From positions 61,083,639 through 61,147,638 of the forward strand of contig OW121743.1 of the NCBI GenBank assembly GCA_933228675.1: a DNA stretch of 64,000 nucleotides. The letters run 5' to 3'. Origin of the DNA: Stomorhina lunata (Eukaryota; Arthropoda; Insecta; Diptera; Rhiniidae). Position numbers and translations under genes: made by a program. The notes under the pieces were generated by a model that searched no databases, was not told the DNA's origin, and saw only the letters and a list, made by a program, of their open reading frames with translations. Within the stretch, counting starts at the first letter, position 1; each line of letters starts with the position of its first letter. Of the stretch, positions 57,541-64,000 are shown in pieces.

Positions 57541-57690
57541 GATCAAATATTTCCGAGCGTTGTCCCATAAGGCCGATATAAATAAGGGGTAATGCGTCGG
57601 ATTACCAACACACACCTAGGATTAGCACCCTAGTTCATCCTATTTCCATCATCAAATATAGGGAATTATCTTAAGTCCATAAAAATGTAT
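57541..57690 (-). repeat. Diverged relative of the TIR element interior
   Basis: The minus strand contains CTTATGGGACAACGCTCGGAA, close to TTATGGGACAACTCTCGGAA inside the elements at 27679 and 59149. It is preceded by 'ctagggtgctaatcctagg', which resembles the element's 'gggttactagcccgtattcc'. No element ends are recognised. Confidence 0.4.
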
Positions 57691-58125
57691 TATTAGTTTT
57701 CAGTAGCTCTAAGAATTCGACCTAACTTGACTATTCCAAAAAATAAATATTTTCGAACATTTTCAATTCTTATTTCTCTTCCAACATTTGTTATCTTTTG
57801 AGGTTTTCAAATATTTCTGGACTCGTTTGGTTTATTCTATTTTTTTTTTTGGTCCTGCTTGTTTTGTGGTTTTATCTGTTTTTCATATTTTTGGCATTTG
57901 GCTGTTTATTTTTACATTTTCCAAATAAAATGGGAAAAATGTACAAGTAAATGTAAAAAAAATAACAGCATTATTATTGTATTTTTCACTGATGAGTTTT
58001 GTCTGATTGTCTGGGATTTCAAATAATAGCAACAATAGCAACAAATATGTAGTGATCAAGCCCCGATTATAAGATATCCTACACCAAAGAGTTATGATAA
58101 AACTGTGTAATTGACTCGGGTTATG
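57691..58125. other. No gene seen
   Basis: AT-rich spacer without supported features. Confidence 0.3.
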
Positions 58126-58215
58126 ATAATTTCTCAGCTGAGATGCTTTTATGTGATGGTAAAGGATCTGGAATAAAAGACTTCAATAACTACAGGGGAA
58201 TGACACATCTTTCAA
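58126..58215 (+). pseudogene. Reverse transcriptase remnant (NYRG motif)
   Basis: One frame reads LLCDGKGSGIKDFNNYRGMT then HLSNPSHIL. It resembles the conserved finger motif 'KKGD...NYRGITLLSVPSKIL' of non-LTR retrotransposons. The piece is about 30 residues with no RT neighbours, so it is a decayed fragment. Confidence 0.45.
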
Positions 58216-58839
58216 ATCCAAGCCATATTTTATAATTATGAACAGAACATGCTTTACATGCAATAACACAAAACTATTCCTTCCTACCTATGCTAATGTA
58301 GGGTATCTCAACAGAAGCATCAGTTTCAAGTGAAACTACATCGAACAAAGTTTAAACGATAGAAATTTTATTTTTTTGTTGTTTGCTTTTTTAAGGAAAC
58401 ATGACAATATTTTGTAAATTTTTACTTTTGGTCAGTGGAAAAATAAAAGAGAATTTGGGTAAAAAAAATCCCGTTGTTGTGGCCACTTAATGTTACATTG
58501 AGACAGGAATGCGGTTTGGAATCAAATGGTAAATTTTTATTTTTTTTTCATTTTGGTATATAAAAATATGAATATTTTGTAGACAACAGAAAAAAAATTA
58601 CTTTATCGCATTGTCCACTATAAATTCATATTGTTTTTAGTTAAATGATTTTTACATACCAATAGAAGTGATATTTTATTTAATAGAATTTTATTTGAAT
58701 ATGAAAAAAAAAAATCAAAAATAAGTTGAGATATTTTTTAAAGGGAACGATTTTGAATGAAATAAATTTTTGCCAAATAAAAGAATTTCTATATTTAAAA
58801 TTGTCTTCGTACAAAATTTAAAAATTTCCCTTATTAGAA
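58216..58839. other. No gene seen
   Basis: AT-rich DNA without supported features. Confidence 0.3.
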
Positions 58840-59148
58840 AAAATTTCCCTTGAAGGGAAATTTTTGTTTATTGACATTTTTTAAAAGTTTTTTAGAAATA
58901 CTTATAAAACATCAAAAACTAAGATAAAATCTCATAAAACTTTAAGATTTTCCCTAGTAACAAAAAATTTCCCTTTTAGGGAAATTTGAATTAAAAGAGA
59001 TTTCTTTAAGAAATTGATTTTTTTGTATTAAAGGATAAATAGTGATAACAAATTTAATACAATTTTTAAAATTTCACTCACTAAATAAAATTTCCCTTGA
59101 AGGGAAATTTTTGTTTTATAACATTTTTAATTTTTTTTTTTAGAAATA
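58840..59148. repeat. Tandem ~240-bp repeat with TTTCCCTT/AAGGGAAA palindromes, left part
   Basis: The palindromic words AAATTTCCCTTGAAGGGAAATTT (near 58850 and 59090) and TTTCCCTTTTAGGGAAA (near 58967) alternate, with shared linkers ('gtattaaaggataaatagtg', 'tttttagaaatac'). The second unit is split by the TIR element and resumes at 60290, where CTTGAAGGGAAATTT and 'gtattaaaggataaatggt' reappear. Confidence 0.65.
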
Positions 59149-59400
59149 CCCAGTAAAACTTTTCATTACCAAATAATGAGTTAAACAGTTAAACTATTGA
59201 ACACGAACTACTTACTCATTCGCTGTTTAAGTCATTACATTAACATGGGGATGTCATTGGAGGCAAGTACTTACCAATTGCAGGGAAGTAATGACTTGGG
59301 TAAGCAATTTGAAAGCAACAACAACAACAACAGCAATAACTTTTTTGTTGTTGTTTTATTAAAAACATATATTTTGAAACGAAATACAAAATTTTTTTTA

Positions 59401-59471
59401 TGATCCCATGGGGGCCTCGAATCCAGACCCTCCGACTGCTAGGCAGAGACTCTTCCACTGAGCTACTTCAT
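59401..59471 (-). pseudogene. tRNA-like segment inside the TIR element, copy 2
   Basis: The minus strand has GTAGCTCAGTGGAAGAG, the same anticodon-like arm as at 27928-27999, and a B box altered by one inserted base and a substitution (GGATTCGAGGCC). It is more decayed than copy 1. Confidence 0.6.
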
Positions 59472-60126
59472 ATGTTGAAAACTTAGCGGCTTATAATTAA
59501 TATAAACAATTTTTATTTTTAGATCCAAAATCATGTGAAAATAACTTTGTTTTTCCCTGCTTTTTTTTTTTTTTTTGCTTTGTTGTAATTTTTGGAAAAA
59601 TATTTTTATACAATTTTTTGTTATTATTTTAAAACTTTTTTAAAATTATTTTAAAACTTAAACAATTTAAATCTTCTTTTTTGTATAAGTTTTTACATAA
59701 TATTGACTCTTACTTACTTAAATGTTACAACCTGTTAAGGTCAAAGTCCGAGCATATTTTAGAATTCCATGGATTTCGATCTTGTGCGAATATTCTCCAA
59801 TTTTATAGGCCAAGCTTTGAAAAATGTTCCTCTACTTGGTCTTTCTATCGAAGTTTCGGACATCCTCCTCTAACATCAGGTAGTGGGACATTTCAATTCT
59901 AATTTTATCCTCTTCATTGTATTTTTTTTTTTTCAAGAGAGGGTTACTAGCCCGTAATCCTAACCCATTTTTATCGATCTTATGGGACAACTCTCGGAAC
60001 ATGTTAACTCTTAACGTGAGTTAATTTAAAAAATTTTTTTTATAGAAGATAATATTTAAGTTCTTAAAATTCAAAAATCATTTAAAAAGACTCTTTTAAT
60101 AAAAAAAAAAAAACTAAAAAAAATTG

Positions 60127-60159
60127 TTGCCCTTGGTGGGATTTGAACCGGGGCCATTC
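60127..60159 (-). pseudogene. tRNA 3'-half-like segment inside the TIR element, copy 2
   Basis: Identical in form to 28823-28854: GGTTCAAATCCCACC preceded by GGCCCC and followed by AAGGGCAA on the minus strand. Confidence 0.45.
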
Positions 60160-60289
60160 AGTTTAAATTACCATCTTAATTACAAATAAGTACTTCTGTA
60201 ATAACTTATTATTTATTCGGATGGTATCTTGTAGTCGTTACAAGGTAACCAGTTATCAGAGTACTTGCAATTACCAAAGTTTTGCTGGG

Positions 60290-60500
60290 TATTTAAACAA
60301 CATTAAAAACTAAAAGAAAATTTTATAAAGTTTTTCAAATTTCTCTAGGAACAAAAAATTTTCCTTGAAGGGAAATTTTATTTATAAGGATTTTTTTAAG
60401 GAAATTTATGTTTTTGTATTAAAGGATAAATGGTTATTTTAAATTGATTAAAATTTTTTTAAATATCACTCAAAAGAAAATATTTGTTAAAAAGCTTTGG
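60290..60500. repeat. Tandem ~240-bp repeat, right part
   Basis: Continuation of the 58840-59148 repeat after the TIR element: CTTGAAGGGAAATTT, 'tttgtattaaaggataaatgg' and 'tatcactcaaaagaaaat'. Confidence 0.55.
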
Positions 60501-60666
60501 CAGCAGTTTATAGTGTTTTAAAACGAAAATTGAAAAAATGAAGGTTAAGCCTGATAAATATTATGGGTAGTCTGCTCCATCTATTTTCATGGCAATGAAA
60601 TGGTTTCTGAGGTCTCTACATCCTTAAAAATTGAAAAAATTCCAGATATGGTTTAAGACGATCAGA

Positions 60667-60857
60667 GAATATAAAAAGGAGGAGATTGTGGATTCCATAG
60701 GGATCTCACATGGCTAAGTAACTTTAAAGCTTTCCTTAACAAGCACCATTTGGTAATCGTGGATGAAGCGTGGATCCACAACAACACACCGGACCAAAGA
60801 AATAATGATTTCGTGGGGGATAATCTGAGTAAAAGAAGGCATGTGGACCATTTTTGA
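60667..60857 (+). pseudogene. mariner transposase remnant with internal deletion
   Basis: One frame gives EEIVDSIGISHG, matching the helix-turn-helix 'IAEELGISHGSV' of mariner. After a stop and frame change it gives FKAFLNKHHLVIVDEAWIHN then NTPDQRNNDFVGDNLSKRRH. This contains the block around the first catalytic Asp of the DD34D triad ('DE-WIH--TPE'). The ~90 residues normally between these blocks are missing and the frame ends at 60855-60857. It is a dead fragment; no inverted terminal repeats found. Confidence 0.65.
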
Positions 60858-60876
60858 GATGAACGCGTTATAATCA

Positions 60877-61225
60877 GTAGTAGACAGCCCATACCACCAG
60901 AAGCCGATGACTTTGTTTAATTTTCCTAAAAACCACGATTATAAATAAAAATTCGTGAAAATGAGTATTAAAATCATTCGGACAACAACAAAATAGACAA
61001 GAAACAAATCAAAATCCAATTTATAGCAACAAAACACATGGTTCGAGAGAACAGAAAAATATAATCTCGAACATTGTTGCCACGATACTAATACTTTTGT
61101 AAACATTGGGAATATTTTTGTAAATATTAGGAATTCTTTTCAAAACAGAAATAAATTGTAATATTAAACAATTTTATATTTTATGTTCTTTAGATATTTT
61201 CGATCCAAAATTTTTGAATAGAAAT
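60877..61225 (+). repeat. Dispersed repeat family F, copy 3 (without LINE insertion)
   Basis: Uninterrupted counterpart of 47588-48480: 'gtagacagcccataccacc', 'gtgaaaatgagtattaaaat', 'gaaacaaatcaaaatccaat', 'gttcgagagaaca', 'cattgttgccacgatact', 'acattgggaatatttttgta' and 'tagatattttcgatcc'. It is followed by minisatellite. Confidence 0.7.
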
Positions 61226-61229
61226 ACTT

Positions 61230-62978
61230 TTATTTGGAAAATTGTTCGATAAAAACTATATTTTATAGAAAAAATTTTCGATAAAAATATTTTTATATCA
61301 AAAAATTTTCAAATCTTCTAAAGAAAAATTTTTGATAAAAAAATTTTCTATAGAAAAATTTTTGATAAAAACATTTTCTATAGAAAAATTTTTGATAAAA
61401 AAATTTTCTATACAAAATTTTTTCAAAAATTTTAAATAGAAAATTTTGAATAAAAAATTTTCTATAGAAAAATTTTTATGAAAAAAAAAATATAGAAAAA
61501 TTAATGATAGCAAAATTTTCTATCGAAAAATTTTTGATAAAATAATTTTCTATAGAAAAGTTTTTGATAAAAAAATTTTCTATTTTTGATAAAAAATTTT
61601 TTATAGAAAATTTTCTGATAAAAAATTTTCCATAGAATAGTTTTTGACAAAAAAATTTTCTTTAGAAAAATTTTTGAAAAAAAATTTTCTATAGAAAAGT
61701 TTTTGGCAAAAAAATTTTCTACAAAAAAAAATTTCTTTAGAAAAATTATCTTTAAAAAAATTTTTAATAAAAAAAATTTTTATAGAAATATTTTCAAAAA
61801 TTTTAAATAGAAAATTTTGAATAAAAAATTTTCTATAGAAAAATTTTTATGAAAAAAAAAATATAGAAAAATTAATGATAGCAAAATTTTCTATCGAAAA
61901 ATTTTTGATAAAATAATTTTCTATAGAAAAGTTTTTGATAAAAAAATTTTCTATTTTTGATAAAAAATTTTTTATAGAAAATTTTCTGATAAAAAATTTT
62001 CCATAGAATAGTTTTTGACAAAAAAATTTTCTTTAGAAAAATTTTTGAAAAAAAATTTTCTATAGAAAAGTTTTTGGCAAAAAAATTTTCTACAAAAAAA
62101 ATTTTCTTTAGAAAAATTATCTTTAGAAAAATTTTTAATAAAAAAAATTTTTATAGAAATATTTTTGAGGATAAAATTTTTTATAGAAAAATTTTTGAGG
62201 ATAAAATTTTTATAGAAAAATATTTGTAACAGAAATTTTCTATAGAAAAATTTTTGATAAAAAATTTTTATAAAAAAATTTTTGATAAAAAAATTTTGTA
62301 ACATTAAAAAGAAATATAGAAAAATTTTTGACAAAAAATTTTTCTATAGAAAAATTTTAAATAAAGAAATTTCCTATAGAAAAATTTTTGATAAAAAAAT
62401 TTGCCATAGAAAAATTTTTGAGGATAATATTTTATATAATATTTTTGATAAAAAAAAATTTTATAGAAAATTCAAAAAATTTTGTACAGAAAAATTTTTG
62501 TCAAAAAATTTTCCACAGAAAACTTTTGACAAAAAAAATATAGAAAAATTTTTGATAACAAAATTTTCTATACAAAAATTTTTAATAAAAAAAATTTTCT
62601 GTAGAAAAATTTTTGATAAAGAAATTTTCTATACAAAGGTTTTTGATAAAAAAATTTTCTATAAAAAAGTTTTTGATAAAGAAATTTTTTATAGAAAAAT
62701 TTTTGATAAAAAAAATTTCTATAGAAAAATTTTTGTTAAAAAAAATTTTCTAACATTTTTATTAAAAAATTTTCCATTGAAAATTTTTGATAAAAAAATT
62801 TTCTATAGAAAAATTTTGAGGATAATATTTTTATATAACACTTTTGATAAAAAAATTTAAAAATTCAAATTATTTTCTACAGAAAAATTTTTGTTAAAAA
62901 ATTTTCTACAGAAAACTTTTGATAAAAAAAAAAATATAGAAAAATTGTTGATACCAAAATTTTTTATAGAAAAATTTT
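61230..62978. repeat. Minisatellite array, CTATAGAAAAATTTTTGATA type, with 371-bp duplication
   Basis: Diverse ~29-30-bp units of TTTTCTATAGAAAAATTTTT then GATAAAAAA. A compound segment starting TTTAAATAGAAAATTTTGAA occurs at 61431 and 61802 (371 bp apart), with the same rare variants (AATTAATGATAGC, GAATAGTTTTTGAC, GTTTTTGGC). The open frames over it (62282-62860 plus, 61972-62334 minus) encode repeated Phe/Lys/Ile words and are not genes. Confidence 0.93.
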
Positions 62979-63089
62979 TCAGTCGATAATCTACGCTTTT
63001 AATTTTGGTTTATGAACATAATTCTTAATAGTTATGTTTGTAAATTTAGTAGTAATGCGAGGTTTTCGATCTGTCTAAATTGGGGATAA

Positions 63090-63135
63090 TCCTCCTGAAG
63101 AGATGGCTTAACCAACCATCGAAACGCGTCGAGGA
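63090..63135 (+). ncRNA. Hammerhead self-cleaving ribozyme motif, type I (copy D)
   Basis: TCCTC, CTGAAGA, GATGG-loop-CCATC, GAAA, CGCGTC, GAGGA. Intact core and stems. Predicted cleavage is after 63130. Confidence 0.87.
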
Positions 63136-63553
63136 ATTTGGTTTCTCCACAAACATTTTTTTGGCTTTTTATCAATAAATTGGTCTGTTACATTAATAAA
63201 TAAATGTAACAGATTTGGGATCAAATGCAAATACACTTCTTTTTGAATAATATTTACATCCCGACTAATTTGTTATTTTTTGATAAAACTGCATGCATTC
63301 ATCTTATTTTTAAAATAAACTTGTTTATTTTAAAACATCTTACCCCCCCCTTCTTCACAGCATTCTGCATATAGTAGCCGACGGCTACAGCAAGAATGTG
63401 GGAAGTGAAGGTAGATGAAAACTGAAAAATGTTTGTTTTTGTTCAGTCGATAATCTACGCTTTTAATTTTGGTTTATGAACATAATTCTTAATAGTTATG
63501 TTTGTAAATTTAGTAATAATGCGAGGATTTCGATCTGTCTAAATTGGGGATAA

Positions 63554-63599
63554 TCCTCCTGAAGAGATGGCTTAACCAACCATCGAAACGCGTCGAGGA
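63554..63599 (+). ncRNA. Hammerhead self-cleaving ribozyme motif, type I (copy E)
   Basis: Same 46-nt sequence as copy D. Predicted cleavage is after 63594. With copy D it would release a 464-nt RNA (63131-63594). Confidence 0.87.
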
Positions 63600-63708
63600 A
63601 TTTGGTTTCTTCGCAAACATTTTTTGGCTTTTTATCAATAAATTGGTCTGTTACATTAATAAAAAAATGTAACAGATTTGGGATCAAATGCAAATACACT
63701 TCTTTTTG

Positions 63709-64000
63709 AAAAAAAAAAATTTCTATAGAAAAATTTTTGATAAAAAAATTTTCTATAGAAAAATTTTTGATAAAAAAATTTTCTATAGAAAAATTTTTGA
63801 TAAAAAAATTTTTAATAGAAAAATTTTTGATAAAAAAATTTTCAATAGAAAAATTTTTGATAAAAAAATTTTCTATAGAAAAATTTTTGATAAAAAAATT
63901 TTCTATAGAAAAATTTTTGATAAATTTTCTATAGAAAAATTTTTGATAAAAAAAGTAGAAAAGTTTTTGATAAAGAAATTTTCTATAGAAAAATTTTTGA
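63709..64000. repeat. Minisatellite array, CTATAGAAAAATTTTTGATA type, running off the window
   Basis: Homogeneous ~30-bp units of TTTTCTATAGAAAAATTTTT plus GATAAAAAAA starting right after the hammerhead element's 3' end. It continues beyond the window. Confidence 0.95.

Larger units (their letters stand above)
59149..60289. mobile_element. TIR-bounded nonautonomous element with two tRNA-like segments, copy 2
   Basis: Same ends as 27679-28984 (CCCAGTAAAACTTT; inward right end CCCAGCAAAACTTT). About 165 bp shorter, mainly because an internal ~180 bp between TTAACTC and TTAACGTGAGTTAA is absent. It is inserted in a tandem repeat whose intact unit near 58904 shows the unoccupied site. The flanking base pairs are TA on both sides (AA/AA for copy 1), which is compatible with a 2-bp target duplication but not decisive. 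Confidence 0.75.
62979..63708 (+). mobile_element. Hammerhead retroelement, copies D-E (tandem dimer, 464-bp unit)
   Basis: Two ribozyme-bearing segments in direct order: pre-ribozyme segment, hammerhead D, post-ribozyme segment (to about 63245), ~200-bp spacer, pre-ribozyme segment (from about 63444), hammerhead E, post-ribozyme segment (to 63708). Cleavage sites are exactly 464 nt apart. The post segment carries a hairpin of about 11 bp (TCTGTTACATT / AATGTAACAGA) and ends CACTTCTTTTTGAA next to minisatellite. The spacer is related to that of copy A. No ORF. Retrozyme-like or Penelope-derived is inferred. Confidence 0.78.

Noticed and set aside
59197..59403. 67-68-codon frame conserved in both TIR-element copies (27727-27930 and 59197-59403)
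   Set aside because: Runs through terminal repeat and CAA/TTG simple sequence. Conservation reflects the element copies, with length differences in the Asn run, and no domain is recognisable.
63496..63699. Conserved 65-68-codon frame found at 44448-44645 (+), 49233-49439 (-) and 63496-63699 (-)
   Set aside because: The shared peptide (LDAFRWLVKPSLQEDY and neighbours) is the antisense reading of the hammerhead retroelement. Conservation is explained by copies of the ribozyme repeat, and flanking frames differ.

Overview
The window is AT-rich, repeat-dominated eukaryotic DNA, most probably from a brachyceran (calyptrate-type) fly. The evidence is the mix of families: DINE-1/mini-me-like Helentron relatives with GTCY-rich tracts and the TACCCTTCACC...GGTGAAGGGTA terminal hairpin, mariner, hAT and TTAA-target nonautonomous elements, and a CR1-like non-LTR retrotransposon. 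I found no convincing host gene or exon. The only long open frames are the two ORFs of the retrotransposon, so the region looks like heterochromatin, a large intron or a gene desert. A 200-N gap lies inside a tandem array.

About 25 kb (roughly 39%) is tandem array with 29-32 bp units, at 13061-17500, 18160-21740, 23325-25633, 26540-29970 (interrupted), 32075-34500, 38260-45060 (interrupted), 48480-49545 (interrupted), 50995-54415, 55500-57335, 61230-62978 and 63709-64000. The arrays differ in sequence but share a design: units near 31 bp with a palindromic core such as TTTCTATAGAAA or ATAGGAAA/TTTCCTAT, and in several cases longer higher-order repeats (780, about 469, 277 and 371 bp, and exact multiples of 31).

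The most interesting content is a family of small elements carrying a type I hammerhead self-cleaving ribozyme motif. There are five copies: 35811-35856 (-), 44548-44593 (-), 49252-49297 (+), 63090-63135 (+) and 63554-63599 (+). Each has CTGANGA, a 5-bp stem II, GAAA, a two-base-pair stem III (ACGCGT) and a complementary 5-bp stem I. Two loci hold more than one unit length (464 and 488 bp), and at one of them the element begins 4 nt downstream of the position matching the ribozyme cleavage site. This is what would be expected of a retrozyme-like or Penelope-type nonautonomous retroelement copied from a ribozyme-processed RNA. Four of the five ribozyme copies (three of four loci) abut the tandem arrays.

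Layout. 1-2.8 kb: tandem Helentron-like copies, a decayed non-LTR retroelement and a Helentron fragment. 3.6-5.4 kb: nonautonomous hAT element with a perfect 8-bp target duplication. 6.8-11.5 kb: reverse transcriptase remnants, further Helentron-like copies and a TTAA-flanked MITE. 13-34.5 kb: the large arrays, one interrupted by a TIR-bounded element holding two tRNA-like segments (second copy at 59.1-60.3 kb). 35.6-36.3 kb: hammerhead element. 38.8-43.5 kb: a 4.7-kb CR1-like retrotransposon with both ORFs open, inserted into an array. 44-51 kb: arrays, hammerhead copies and dispersed repeats. 51-57.3 kb: two long arrays. 57.5-61.2 kb: mobile-element remnants including mariner. 61.2-64 kb: arrays flanking the hammerhead dimer.
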